Source: CBDFGQ01 sp965247295 (GTDB lineage: Bacteria > Chloroflexota > Dehalococcoidia > Lucifugimonadales > JAGWBF01). Taken from it: a stretch of DNA of 64,000 nt. Each line of letters opens with the position of its first letter. Position 1 is the first letter of the stretch. The notes under the pieces were generated by a model, which saw nothing but the letters and a program-made list of their open reading frames with translations, had not been told where the DNA came from and did not search any database. The position numbers and the translations under genes were made by a program. Location: NCBI GenBank assembly GCA_965247295.1, contig CBDFGQ010000006.1, positions 248,001 through 312,000 on the forward strand. Reading direction: 5' to 3'. Shown here one piece after another: positions 47,416 to 56,735 of this stretch.

Positions 47416-49962
47416 ATGACTACGATTTGGCCCGGTGATAGTATCGAGGGTACCTGGGGCACGGTGGACCTTCCGCCCGAGGGCAAGTACCGCCTCGTGG
47501 GCCGCGAAGCTGAGATGGTCCGGCTCGAGCACGCCCTGCAAGAGGCCCCCATCGTCGTCCTCACCGGGGCCGCCGGCGTCGGCAAGACGGAGCTGGCGTG
47601 CGGCTTCGGTCGCCGGCTACTCGACGGCAGACCACCGGACCGGGACGCCGCGGACCCCAACCTCTCGCCAGACCCCGTTGACGGGGAGGGTACGGGGCGG
47701 GTACCGAAGGGCGCTATCCTCTTCACCTCTTATGAGTACGGTGCGGGCCTCTGTCGCGTCTTGCATGAGATGGGGACGACGTTGCGCGGGATACACTTCG
47801 CCCGTCTCTCCCTGGAGCAGCAGCGCCAGTGGGCCCTGGATTATCTGAATCGTGGCCCCTCCCTTCTAATCTGGGACGGCTTCGACCAGGTGTTCCACTA
47901 TCTCGATAATGATGAGATAGGGGAACTGCTCGACTTTTTGCGTGACCTGGGCGATGGACCCACCAGGGTGATAATCACCACCTCGGAGGAAGGCTGGCTT
48001 GACAGGTGCGAGGCAGACCACGTGCGAATGGAGCTGCATGGACTCAGCGACGCCGACACCCGTTGCCTGGCGGAGCTGATCCTGGATGGGGCCGTCGAAG
48101 ATCGGAGCGACTGGGAGCCTGACTACTCTAGCCTGCTCGGAGGCCTGGAGGGCAACTCCATGTCCATGCGAGTGGTCCTTCCACACCTCAAGGGAAACAC
48201 CCCCGGCCGGGTGCTGAGCGCCCTGGCGCAGGCCAACCCAGAGGGTGCCTCGAAGGATGAGGCCGGAGAGACGGCGCTCAGGTGCTCGTTCTCGTTGCTT
48301 TCGCCGCGCACCACTGCACGTTTGCCGGTCCTCTCCCTCTTCCGCCAGCGGGTCCTCCTTGACGTGTTGACCTTTATAACCCAGGGGGAGGTCTACAAGT
48401 CGATCATGGGAGAGGAGATGGGGTGGGGTAGCTGCCGGACCCTCCTGAGAGAGGCACGCGACTGCGGTATTCTTGACTCCATCTCTCCAAGCGTGTACGT
48501 GATCCCGGCCCGAGTGTCCCGGTACCTGGCTCAGGAGCTGCCGAGTCGCCTTACGGCCTCCCGGGTGGGCCCGTTGGAGGAGGAGTTCGTACGCGTCTAC
48601 GCCGACCTGGGGGACTATTTCATGGAAAACCTGACCTCGGAGAGCGCCGAGTCAACGGTCACCGGGGTGTTGGCCGAGGAGGCCAACCTCCTTCGGGCCC
48701 TGGACCTGGCCGAGCAGGGCGGCCAGTGGGAGCGCACCCAGCTGGTTCTCCAGCCCCTGGGACAGGTCTACAAGATGCAGGAGCGGCTGCCCGAGCTCCG
48801 GCGGCTTCGGCAGCGCCTCCTATCTCGTATAGGGCATCGGGCAGAGGAAGCCGTCCAAAAGGGGGCCGTCGAACTGTGGCTGTACATCCAGGGCTCCGAG
48901 GTCAACGACGCCATCGGGCGCCTGGAGCTGGACGGGGCCGAGGGCATCTGTCAGGAACTCCTGAGTTACCTGGAGTCTACTGGCGAACGGCGCGACCCGG
49001 CACTGATAGCGTCGGTCTACCACCAGATGGGGCAGATCGCCCAGGGTAAGGCCCAGTACCCGCAAGCCGAGGAGCTGTACCACAAGTCCCTGGAGATCAC
49101 CAAATCCCTTGGCAGCGAGGCCGAGGCCGAGGCCGCCGATAATTACCACCGGCTCGGGTCCATATCCCAGGCCCGGGGCAACTACGAGGAGGCTGAGGCC
49201 CGGTACCGGACGGCCCTCGAGATAAGGGAGCGCCTGGAGGACCAGGCCGAGGCGGCAAATGAATCCTACCATCTGGGGTCCGTAGCCGAGGCACGAGGCG
49301 AGTTCGACGCGGCGTTTCAGTGGTATGACAGGGCACGACAGGGCTACGAGCAGAGTGGCGACCAGGCCAGCGGGGCCTCCGTCTACCACCGCCTGGGTCT
49401 CCTGTGCCAGGGGCGTTACGACTACGAGGAGGCCACGGGATGGTACCAGAGGGCCCTGCTGGTCTATGAAGAGATCAACGATGAGGCGGCTGGAGCCAGC
49501 GATTGTTATGAGCTTGGGATGATAGCCCTGCGCCTCTATGAATACGGACAGGCCGAGGACTGGTTCCGACAGGCCCGGGATGCCTACGACAACCTCGCGG
49601 ACGAAGGTGGTGTGGCCAACAGCTACCATCAGCTGGGGGTGGCGGCCCATGGCCAGCGGCAGCATGCGGATGCGGAGGGATGGTATCAGAAGGCCCTGGA
49701 GGTACTACTGCGGTTGGACGACGAGGTGACCGCGGCCATTACCTGGGGCCAACTGGGTCTACTGGCCGATCAAAGGGGCAATTATGCCCACGCCGTCTGG
49801 TACGTGGCCCACACCTTCGAGATAGCTAAAGTACACGATCTGCCGCTGGTCAGCCAGGCGAAAACGCATCTGTCCAGTCTGAGGTTACGAATGGGGACCG
49901 CGGCCTTCCTTAAGTCCTGGGAAGAGGTCTCAGACAGCGACGTGCTACGGGAGCTGGAGTAG
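47416..49962 (+). CDS. STAND-type NTPase with C-terminal TPR array
   Basis: An 848-residue protein from ATG 47416. A short N-terminal segment precedes VGREAEMVRLEHAL and a P-loop NTPase: Walker A VLTGAAGVGKTELA (about 50-63), Walker B PSLLIWDGFDQVF (about 148-160), then a winged-helix-like region (about 310-400). Residues about 490-830 are at least seven tetratricopeptide repeats (units such as YHQMGQIAQGKAQYPQAEEL and YHRLGLLCQGRYDYEEATGW). STAND proteins switch on when the repeat domain binds a signal; roles include transcription control and, in some cases, phage defence. No effector domain is obvious at either end, so its output is unknown. Confidence 0.87.
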   Translation: MTTIWPGDSIEGTWGTVDLPPEGKYRLVGREAEMVRLEHALQEAPIVVLTGAAGVGKTELACGFGRRLLDGRPPDRDAADPNLSPDPVDGEGTGRVPKGAILFTSYEYGAGLCRVLHEMGTTLRGIHFARLSLEQQRQWALDYLNRGPSLLIWDGFDQVFHYLDNDEIGELLDFLRDLGDGPTRVIITTSEEGWLDRCEADHVRMELHGLSDADTRCLAELILDGAVEDRSDWEPDYSSLLGGLEGNSMSMRVVLPHLKGNTPGRVLSALAQANPEGASKDEAGETALRCSFSLLSPRTTARLPVLSLFRQRVLLDVLTFITQGEVYKSIMGEEMGWGSCRTLLREARDCGILDSISPSVYVIPARVSRYLAQELPSRLTASRVGPLEEEFVRVYADLGDYFMENLTSESAESTVTGVLAEEANLLRALDLAEQGGQWERTQLVLQPLGQVYKMQERLPELRRLRQRLLSRIGHRAEEAVQKGAVELWLYIQGSEVNDAIGRLELDGAEGICQELLSYLESTGERRDPALIASVYHQMGQIAQGKAQYPQAEELYHKSLEITKSLGSEAEAEAADNYHRLGSISQARGNYEEAEARYRTALEIRERLEDQAEAANESYHLGSVAEARGEFDAAFQWYDRARQGYEQSGDQASGASVYHRLGLLCQGRYDYEEATGWYQRALLVYEEINDEAAGASDCYELGMIALRLYEYGQAEDWFRQARDAYDNLADEGGVANSYHQLGVAAHGQRQHADAEGWYQKALEVLLRLDDEVTAAITWGQLGLLADQRGNYAHAVWYVAHTFEIAKVHDLPLVSQAKTHLSSLRLRMGTAAFLKSWEEVSDSDVLRELE

Positions 49963-49982
49963 GGCACCGAATAGCTTAGGCA

Positions 49983-50459
49983 CTACCCTCCGGCTGTCGC
50001 TATGGGTGTGGGGCTTCCAACGGCACCATCGTCGCGTGGCTCTTTGGCACAGCTGGGGCACCAGCCGTAAAAGTCCACCCTCTGGGAAGCGATCTCGAAG
50101 TCGGCGTGATTGGTCAGCTCCTCTTTCAGCAGGGTGATCTTGTCCATTCCTATATCCGAATCCACGACGGTGCCGCAAGATACGCACACCAGGTTGGCGT
50201 GGGGAGACAGGTTAGCGTCGTACCTGGACAGTTTCTGAAATGGTAACTCCTGTACCAGGCCCTGTTTCTGCAACACGGACAGGGTTGAGTAGACGGTGGC
50301 CAGAGTGATGTAGGGAAACCTCTCGCTGACCCGCTCATAGATCTGTTGCACCGAAGGGTGATCGTTGGACCTGATTACCACTTCAGCAATGGCCAGCCGT
50401 TGGGGAGTAAGGCGTATACCCCAGCGCTTCAATTTCTGGGCTAGTTCTTCCTGATTCAT
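49983..50459 (-). CDS. Fur/PerR-family regulator
   Basis: A 158-residue metalloregulator. The N-terminal winged helix reads LTPQRLAIAEVVIRSNDHPS and ITLATVYSTLSVLQKQGLV; the C-terminal dimer domain has SPHANLVCVSCGTVVD and the later WCPSC for structural zinc, plus the metal site around DANLSPHANLV (His) and NHADFEI. Whether it senses iron, zinc or peroxide cannot be decided; the ending after the second CxxC is short and Gly/Pro-rich. It is convergent with the STAND gene. Confidence 0.92.
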   Translation of the reverse strand: MNQEELAQKLKRWGIRLTPQRLAIAEVVIRSNDHPSVQQIYERVSERFPYITLATVYSTLSVLQKQGLVQELPFQKLSRYDANLSPHANLVCVSCGTVVDSDIGMDKITLLKEELTNHADFEIASQRVDFYGWCPSCAKEPRDDGAVGSPTPIATAGG

Positions 50460-50590
50460 AGGAGTATCTCCTGCTACAGTTGGGTTGTCTGCCCGTGCCG
50501 GCGGCCCGGACCCACCACCCAGATTATTTATCGAGGTCCTGGCGGCTGCGCATCCCGCGTCGCACGGGACACTGCACCTGTTTTAAGGAC

Positions 50591-50614
50591 ATAATCGTTC
50601 GCGCGTTAGATTAT
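50591..50614. promoter_or_regulatory. Candidate Fur/PerR operator
   Basis: ATAATC (50591-50596) and GATTAT (50609-50614) form an inverted repeat around 12 bases, overlapping the -10 of the promoter for the regulator gene. AT-rich dyads like this are typical sites of the family. Confidence 0.5.
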
Positions 50615-50639
50615 ACCGTCAGCGCCTTGCCCGTGTCAA
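50610..50639 (-). promoter_or_regulatory. Sigma70-type promoter for the Fur-family gene
   Basis: On the minus strand a perfect TTGACA (50634-50639), 18-base spacer and a perfect TATAAT (50610-50615). It lies about 150 bases upstream of the start at 50459. Confidence 0.65.
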
Positions 50640-50934
50640 CCTGGCGGAGGGACCATAAGATGGCTTCCTATCACGCAATTGTGCCAAGAGTATGATTTAT
50701 GGCGCGCTATTAATCTGACGCTGATGCCGATACCAAACCAACTGGCATAATTCAGTACTAAATCCGTCTATACGTTTCGAGGCCAGGCTGCCCACCCACC
50801 GTATCGCTACCCCGTTCGAGGGATTAACCAAGACCGGCCGCCTACCTTTATCCCTGTGATATACTACACCGAACGACGGCACCGAACCACCGAAAACAGC
50901 CTTGAATCAGCTTAAGGTTGAAAGGGGGGGAAGC

Positions 50935-51849
50935 ATGACAAGCACCACTGTGGGGAGCGGCAAGTATACCTATGAAATGAACGAGGACTGGGCGCATGTC
51001 CCAGAGGGCTGGGACATGCCGACTGCCGCGGTTGCCGTGGACTCCCAGGACCGGGTCTACGCCTTCAACAGGGCGCCCGATCACCCGGTCATAGTATTTG
51101 ACCGTGATGGCAGCTACCTCAATTCGTGGGGAGGAGGCGTGATCGCCATGGCCCACGCCATCTCCATAGACGATTACGATAACGTCTGGCTGGTAGACCG
51201 CGACCACGGGCAGGTAATGAAGTTCACGACCCAGGGGGAGCTCCTCATGGCCATAGGTGCCAAGGACTACCGCTCAGACACGGGAGTGGACCCGTCGGAC
51301 TTCGGTTCCAACGCTTATAAGAACGTAACCCATGGTGGCGACCCCTTCAATCTGCCCGCCGGCATAGACGTATCCCCCTCCGGTGAAATCTTCATCGCCG
51401 ACGGCTACGCCAATAGCCGTATCCATCGGTTCTCCCCGGAAGGCAAGCACATCCTCTCGTGGGGTGAACCTGGAAACGGGCCGGGACAGTTTCACCTTCC
51501 CCATGGAATCTGGATAGACCGGCAGGGCCGTGTCCTGGTGGCGGACAGGGAGAACGACCGCGTCCAGGTATTTACCCAGGAAGGTGAGCACATCACTACC
51601 TGGCCAACCTCCATGATCGGTCCCGCGCTGTTCTACGTGGACGATGAGGATACAGTCTACGTCCCCGAGCATAACGGAGGGTTCATCAGCATCCTGAACC
51701 TGGATGGTGAACGGCAGGCCCAGTGGGGCTCCGAGATCCACCGCTCCTGCCACGGAATCTGGGTGGACTCCCACCGCGACATTTACGTGGTACAGCCGGG
51801 AGATTGGACCCCCAAGAGCAGGCGGGTGGTGAAGTTCGTCCGCAACTAA
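50935..51849 (+). CDS. NHL-repeat beta-propeller protein, paralogue of 42545
   Basis: A 304-residue protein from ATG 50935, which follows a GGGGGG-rich ribosome binding site. NHL blades include AAVAVDSQDRVYAFNRAPDH, GIDVSPSGEIFIADGYANSR, HGIWIDRQGRVLVADRENDR and GIWVDSHRDIYVVQPG. It resembles the protein at 42545 throughout, including the opening T-V-G-S-G-K-Y-T-Y-E. No signal peptide or catalytic motif is evident. It may bind a ligand or partner; the pair suggests two related specificities. Confidence 0.85.
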   Translation: MTSTTVGSGKYTYEMNEDWAHVPEGWDMPTAAVAVDSQDRVYAFNRAPDHPVIVFDRDGSYLNSWGGGVIAMAHAISIDDYDNVWLVDRDHGQVMKFTTQGELLMAIGAKDYRSDTGVDPSDFGSNAYKNVTHGGDPFNLPAGIDVSPSGEIFIADGYANSRIHRFSPEGKHILSWGEPGNGPGQFHLPHGIWIDRQGRVLVADRENDRVQVFTQEGEHITTWPTSMIGPALFYVDDEDTVYVPEHNGGFISILNLDGERQAQWGSEIHRSCHGIWVDSHRDIYVVQPGDWTPKSRRVVKFVRN

Positions 51850-51940
51850 TAGCTACGCGGCCTTGAGGGCCCGGCCTACCGGTGATGTCAACGACGGCCC
51901 TATATTGCCGCCATCTGGCGACGCGGAGAGGTGGCACAGC

Positions 51941-53101
51941 ATGGACGTAGCCCGCCTGAGGGATCAGATCCCAGTCTGCCAGAGGATAGTGTACGTGAAT
52001 ACCGGGTGGTCGGGGCCCTCACCCGTCACGGTCACCAAGGCCATCGTGGACCGCCTGGACTACGAGATGGAGCAGGGCCCCACCAGCCCCGACGTCTACG
52101 AGAGCGGGCGAGAGATTCAAACCAAGGCGCGAAACGCGGTAGCCCAGCTCATCAACGCCTCGCCGGAAGAGGTCTGTCTCACGGAGAACACTACCCAGGG
52201 GCTCAACTTCGTCGTAAACGGCCTGCCCTGGCACACCGGCGACGAGATAATTACCTGCAGCCTGGAACACAGCTCCGTGCTGGTGCCCAGCTACTACCAG
52301 GGGAGACGGCACGGCGTGGATGTAAAGGTGCTCCCCATAGATACCGACGAGGCAGAGGAGTCCATCCTCGGCAAGATAGAAGCGGCCCTCACGGAGCGCA
52401 CGAGGCTGGTCTTCCTGAGCCACATCCAGTACTCCTGCGGACTGCGGATGCCGGTGAAGGCCATAAGCAGGCTCACCAGAGAGCGGGGCGCTCTGCTCCT
52501 CCTCGACGGCGCCCAGACGGCGGGACAGATCCCACTGGACATGTCGGACATAGGCTGCGATTTCTACTCCATCCCCGGTCAGAAGTGGCTCATGGGGTCC
52601 GAGGGGGCCGGCGCCTTGTACATGCGCAAAGACCTGATCCCCCAGGTGCAGCCGGTACACGTGGCCGGCCGGGCCGTCGTTTCCCACGACGACCCCTTTC
52701 GGTTCGAGGAAAACACCGACTCCATCGACAAATTTACCCTAAGTTCCTCCAGCTACGCCCTTCGGGCCGGTATGTTGGAGGCCATCGGGTTCATCCAGGA
52801 GATCGGAGTCCACGAGATCGAGGCGCGAAACCTGGCGCTGGCGTCGACTCTGAAGGGCGCCCTGCGCGAGACGCCGGGCGTCCGAGTGCTGTCGCCGCTG
52901 AAGGACGGGAGCTCCTCTGGCCTGGTCTCTTTCACCGTTGACGGGGTAGACCCCAAAGAGGCGGTGTCCCGGCTCTGGGACGTGCGCCACATAGTCGCCC
53001 GACCGGTGAGCTTCCCCTCCTGCATCCGGGTCTCCCTCCACTTCTTCAACACCGAGGAGGAGGTGGATCAGGTGGTGGGGGCGGTTCGAGGGATGGCGTA
53101 G
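51941..53101 (+). CDS. Class V aminotransferase / cysteine desulfurase-like protein
   Basis: A 386-residue PLP enzyme, ATG 51941. It has the class V fold: RIVYVNTGWSGPSPVTVTKA at the start, LTENTTQGLNFVVNGL (PLP phosphate region), the cofactor Asp and Gln in LLLDGAQTAGQIPLDMS, and the PLP Lys in SIPGQKWLMGSEGAGALYM (about 205). No conserved catalytic Cys loop of IscS type is visible near the C-terminus (residues in that region read VSFTVDGVDP), so a SufS-like or other lyase/aminotransferase function is possible. It stands before the P-loop fusion gene. Confidence 0.84.
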   Translation: MDVARLRDQIPVCQRIVYVNTGWSGPSPVTVTKAIVDRLDYEMEQGPTSPDVYESGREIQTKARNAVAQLINASPEEVCLTENTTQGLNFVVNGLPWHTGDEIITCSLEHSSVLVPSYYQGRRHGVDVKVLPIDTDEAEESILGKIEAALTERTRLVFLSHIQYSCGLRMPVKAISRLTRERGALLLLDGAQTAGQIPLDMSDIGCDFYSIPGQKWLMGSEGAGALYMRKDLIPQVQPVHVAGRAVVSHDDPFRFEENTDSIDKFTLSSSSYALRAGMLEAIGFIQEIGVHEIEARNLALASTLKGALRETPGVRVLSPLKDGSSSGLVSFTVDGVDPKEAVSRLWDVRHIVARPVSFPSCIRVSLHFFNTEEEVDQVVGAVRGMA

Positions 53102-53152
53102 AACCCCGCGAGATAACTAGCCGCTGCTACGGCTAAGACAGGGTGTAGGCGG

Positions 53153-54316
53153 ATGCGGGTCCTTTTCATGGGACAGACGGGGATGAACAAGGGGCACCAC
53201 CTGCGGGAGCTGCGGGACCTCTGCGCCTCACGAGGAAAGACCGTCGACGGGGTTTTCAACGTGGGCGACCTGATGTACGAGGAGAGCCTGAAAGCGGGCA
53301 ACCCGCCGATCCGGGAGGGAAAGATCCTCGACCTTCCCCTGGCCCAGCTAGCGGTCCTGAGGCGCCTGGCATTCACCCGGATTACCAACGAGTGCTCCAG
53401 CATGGAGAACGTGTTCGTCAATTCTCACGGGGTATTCCGGTGGAACAACCAGCTATTCCGGGCCTTTGAGCTGTCCGAGCTGGAGGGTTTCAGCCCGGAC
53501 ATGATAATAACCCTGGTGGACGACGTGGAGGCCATAAAGCTGCGCCTTGACCGCCTCAAAGTGGACAGCATGCTCCCCACCGACACGACCTACAGCCTTC
53601 AGGACCTTCTGGTCTGGCGGGAGGAGGAGATACTGGCGTCGGAGATGCTCGCGTCGGTGCTGAAGGTGCCCCACTATGTCCTGGGGGTATGGCTCGATCC
53701 GGGGATCACATCCCATCCCCTGGAGGTGGGCTACAGGTTGATATTCGAGGGATGGCGAAAGAGGGCCTACATCAGCTACCCCATCAGCGATGCCCAGGGC
53801 AAGCCTGAGGTGTGGGAACAGGTTGGACAGTTCCGTAAACTCGTCATGTCCTGCCTTACCGCCTTCGACCCCCTTATGATTAGCGAAAAGGGCCTGCGTC
53901 GGATGATGCTCAGTCAGATAGCAGAAGATGCGGGCGCACGCGACCTCACCTGCGAGGTCAGGGGAGAGCCGCTCCGGTTAAGCCTGAAGGAGATAGAGGA
54001 CGCCCTCCCCTACATCGATGGGCAGATAGTAGCCCGCGACTTCAAGCTAATCGACCAAGCCGAGATGATTGTAGCCTATTTCCCCAAGGACACCGACGGC
54101 AGCCCCCTCATCGCCGGCGGGGTGCAATCGGAGATAGAGCATGCGGCCGCCTCAACAAAGGATGTCGTGGTCCTCTGGGAGGGGGCGCGGGACCCCACCC
54201 CCTTCATCGGCACCAGGGTGGACAGGAGATTCTCCACCATGGACGAGTTGGGCCGCTTCCTAAAGGAGGTCAGCAAGCCCACGGGACAGCTGGAGCTGTG
54301 GACGGACTCTCACTAA
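53153..54316 (+). CDS. Fusion of a P-loop domain and a deoxyribosyltransferase-like domain
   Basis: A 387-residue protein. It begins VLFMGQTGMNKGHHLREL, a kinase-like P-loop in which the residue after the Lys is Gly instead of Ser/Thr, followed by an NMP-kinase-like region (NSHGVFRWN, MIITLVDDVEAIKLRLDRL). From about 285 the C-terminal part reads ARDFKLIDQAEMIVAYFP, then GGVQSEIEHAAASTKDVVVL, the pattern of nucleoside 2-deoxyribosyltransferase-like or SLOG-like nucleotide-binding folds. It might act on nucleotides or NAD-like molecules. The combination is uncommon in my experience; the function is unknown. Both parts appear intact. Confidence 0.6.
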   Translation: MRVLFMGQTGMNKGHHLRELRDLCASRGKTVDGVFNVGDLMYEESLKAGNPPIREGKILDLPLAQLAVLRRLAFTRITNECSSMENVFVNSHGVFRWNNQLFRAFELSELEGFSPDMIITLVDDVEAIKLRLDRLKVDSMLPTDTTYSLQDLLVWREEEILASEMLASVLKVPHYVLGVWLDPGITSHPLEVGYRLIFEGWRKRAYISYPISDAQGKPEVWEQVGQFRKLVMSCLTAFDPLMISEKGLRRMMLSQIAEDAGARDLTCEVRGEPLRLSLKEIEDALPYIDGQIVARDFKLIDQAEMIVAYFPKDTDGSPLIAGGVQSEIEHAAASTKDVVVLWEGARDPTPFIGTRVDRRFSTMDELGRFLKEVSKPTGQLELWTDSH

Positions 54317-54721
54317 CGGACGCCTGTCGCTGCACGTCGGCCTGGTCCGGTGTTTCAGCTTGCCGAGGTGGCAGTGTCCCGGTAGGTATTCCGGCAAGTG
54401 TTGGAGCGTATCACCGGGCTCTATCCAGCTCCAGCGTAGCGAATCCGGTGAAGAGAGGTAACCGAAGGGTCAGTGCGTGCCTGGAGGGGTTCGAAGGGGG
54501 GGCAAACGTAGTGAAAGTTACGTCGGCTGCTCATAGAACACCAGTTGCCGCCGCCGGATGGTTTTGTGGAGTTTGATGGGAATGTTGACCGCATTGCTGG
54601 GTAATACTGCGATGGCCCTCATCGAAGATGGTCAGGCGCTTGGGCCCAGGCAGCTTGGTATGGGGATTCCGGTTTACTAGCTGCCCGTGGCAGAATCCAA
54701 ATTCATTTCCAGGAGAGAAAA
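54317..54721. other. Gene-free interval
   Basis: About 405 bases. There is a short run of frames without clear starts and no recognisable motif; I see no gene, terminator or strong promoter. Confidence 0.5.
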
Positions 54722-55012
54722 ATGAAGAAATTCGTTTTGCTGTCTTTTGGTTTTGAAAAACCCACCCCGGAAATCATGGCGGCCTGGGGCAAATGGTTTG
54801 AATCGATTGCGGACAAGGTCGTTGAGAAGGGGGGACACTTCGTCGCCGGACGGGAAATTTCGCACGACGGTACCCGGATCCTCCCTTTGGCCAAGGATTC
54901 GATCACCGGCTACACCATCATCCAGGCGGATAACCTGGACGCGGCTGAAAAAATTGCCCGAGGCAATCCGTTCATCGCAAGCATCAGAGTCTACAAGCTT
55001 ATGACAATGTAA
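54722..55012 (+). CDS. YCII-related protein
   Basis: A 96-residue protein of the YCII family: KFVLLSFGFEKPTPEIMAAW at the start, a GGHFVAGREISHDGTRILPL core, and GYTIIQADNLDAAEKIARGN with NPFIASIRVYKL at the end. AGGAGAG lies four bases before the ATG. These small ferredoxin-like proteins include isomerase- and dehydrochlorinase-like enzymes; this one's role is unknown. Its codons are more A/T-rich than those of its neighbours, suggesting acquisition from another organism. Confidence 0.85.
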   Translation: MKKFVLLSFGFEKPTPEIMAAWGKWFESIADKVVEKGGHFVAGREISHDGTRILPLAKDSITGYTIIQADNLDAAEKIARGNPFIASIRVYKLMTM

Positions 55013-55436
55013 CCCCGTTGCCTAGTGCGGACCGTACGGCGTCGGCTACCACAGGCGAAGGATTGTGGGCGATGTCAGTATACTCGCCAGCTTTATCGGG
55101 CGTGTACCTGGAATCGCACCAAGCATCATCGCGGCGGTGATGCCGTCTTGCTTGTTCCTTGTCCCAGTTCAGAATTACATCAACTCAGTGACGGAGAATG
55201 CGGTCACAACCGTATCCATAGCTTTTATCCTAACCTAGCAGATATAGCACCGTCACGTTCCTGAAATAACGGACCCCTGTCCTGTGCCCAGGCTCATGGC
55301 CCTGTGCTGAGCCCCAGCACCATGAACCCAGCTTCCAGGGAGGCCGATGGTCCAGGTCCGGCTGGAGTAGGTGGATATATGAGAAGGCGGGCGCATATAC
55401 TGTATCACGGAGAGCCTGCCCTCGGGGGACGTAAAT
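55013..55436. other. Mostly gene-free interval with a short hydrophobic frame
   Basis: About 420 bases between the YCII gene and the lipoprotein gene. Apart from the small frame at 55065-55238, nothing is supported. Confidence 0.5.
55065..55238 (+). CDS. Possible small membrane peptide or gene remnant
   Basis: A 57-codon frame from GTG 55065 (AAGG upstream) reading VGDVSILASFIGRVPGIAPS, then IIAAVMPSCLFLVPV and a second hydrophobic run TTVSIAFILT. Two hydrophobic segments suggest a membrane peptide or the end of a decayed membrane protein. No family is recognised and it could be chance. Confidence 0.25.
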   Translation: MGDVSILASFIGRVPGIAPSIIAAVMPSCLFLVPVQNYINSVTENAVTTVSIAFILT

Positions 55437-56525
55437 ATGCGCGGTCGCGGGGACCCTGGACACAAGATTCAAAGGGGAAGGCGCTTCCGGCCGCCCATGG
55501 TCCCCGTCATCTTGCTCGCTGTTCTCTCGTCTCTGGTGGTCATACTCGGATGTACAGAGGTTGCCCCCACGGCCACCCCCACTCCGACGTCCTCGCCCAC
55601 GCCCACACCTACCCCTACGCCAATCCCAACCCCGACACCCCAGGCTGCCACCCCCACCGGGGCCGGTCCGGAGAGTGCGGTTGCGGGGGAAACGGCGGCC
55701 CACCGGGCGGCGAAAGAATTGCTGGCAGTAGTCCCCCAGGAGTACGACACAGCCATATTCCTTGACATCAGGTCGTTGCTAGACGACCCTACGTTGCGGT
55801 CCGCCTTTGAGGAGCAAGGGGGGCTGGCCATCCTCGGGCCGCTTGCCGGTCCCCTCCAACGCCAGCTGGAACTGGCGGTGATCGCCACCCAGGGCCCAGG
55901 CGTGGTGGCGATACTACGGGGCCCGCTGGACATGGAAGAGCTCATCAGCTCACTGAAGGCTCTGGGGGCGGGGGTCGAGTCTGAAACTCACGGCCCATTT
56001 GAAGTATGGAAGGTAGAGGTTAGTACCCCCTTCTTCACCCTTGGTCTGGCCACCAGCCTGCTGGATGACAGGACCGCCGCCCTGGCCGTAAGCCTGTCGG
56101 CAGACAACCCCAGCTCAGAGGTACTCAGGGCTGTGTTGGACACGGCGCAGGGCGTCAAAGACGGTTTACTCGCGGACCCCACGATCGAGCAGCTGGTAGA
56201 TAGCACCCTTCCGGGCTTTGCCATGCTGGTGGCCAGAGACTGTAGCACATTCGTGGGCCATCAGGAGGGATGCACCGGATTTGCCATGAGCACCACAGTA
56301 GAGGGCACCGATGGCATCATCAACGGTGTCCTGAGGTTCGACAGCCCAGCGACGGCCGAGGCAGCGCTTCGTGCTATAAGGGAGGCCGATGCCGAGGAGA
56401 GTGGCGAGGCCTCGGGGCTCCTAGAAGGTACGGAGGTCAGCGTGGAGGGTAACGTCGTCCGGCTGACGTCCCGGACGGATATCGATGAGGTCCTCGCGGG
56501 AATACTTGATCTGGGCGGAAGCTAA
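55437..56525 (+). CDS. Lipoprotein with Pro/Thr-rich linker
   Basis: A 362-residue secreted lipoprotein. Basic N-terminus, hydrophobic stretch VPVILLAVLSSLVVILGC with a lipobox-like ILGC, then a Pro/Thr linker (about 43-72: TATPTPTSSPTPTPTPTP) and a globular part of about 280 residues with alternating strands and helices (TAIFLDIRSLLDDPTLR, GLATSLLDDRTAALAVSLS). Such architectures are frequent in Chloroflexota. There is no recognised domain in the globular part; the function is unknown. Confidence 0.8.
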   Translation: MRGRGDPGHKIQRGRRFRPPMVPVILLAVLSSLVVILGCTEVAPTATPTPTSSPTPTPTPTPIPTPTPQAATPTGAGPESAVAGETAAHRAAKELLAVVPQEYDTAIFLDIRSLLDDPTLRSAFEEQGGLAILGPLAGPLQRQLELAVIATQGPGVVAILRGPLDMEELISSLKALGAGVESETHGPFEVWKVEVSTPFFTLGLATSLLDDRTAALAVSLSADNPSSEVLRAVLDTAQGVKDGLLADPTIEQLVDSTLPGFAMLVARDCSTFVGHQEGCTGFAMSTTVEGTDGIINGVLRFDSPATAEAALRAIREADAEESGEASGLLEGTEVSVEGNVVRLTSRTDIDEVLAGILDLGGS

Positions 56526-56735
56526 GGAACGTTTGTCCCAGATGGTTCGGGGGATATAAAGGCCCCTACGTCATTCCCCACGTCCTTATGTCAGGGTAGT
56601 GAGCCCCACTTGGCATCCAAGTACAAATAAAATTCGTGGCGATAGGGCATTTTTTCTGCTTTTCGCCTACCCATTTATCAGAATATTTCGAACAACCCAG
56701 CCGATGCAGCATCAGCTAGGCTAGGCAGCGGGTTA

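Larger units (their letters stand above)
50460..50934. other. Intergenic region with the Fur-family promoter
   Basis: About 475 bases between divergent genes. It holds the promoter and candidate operator described at 50591-50639, and an extended -10 (TGATATACT, 50857-50865) that may serve the NHL gene. No gene is supported. Confidence 0.6.
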
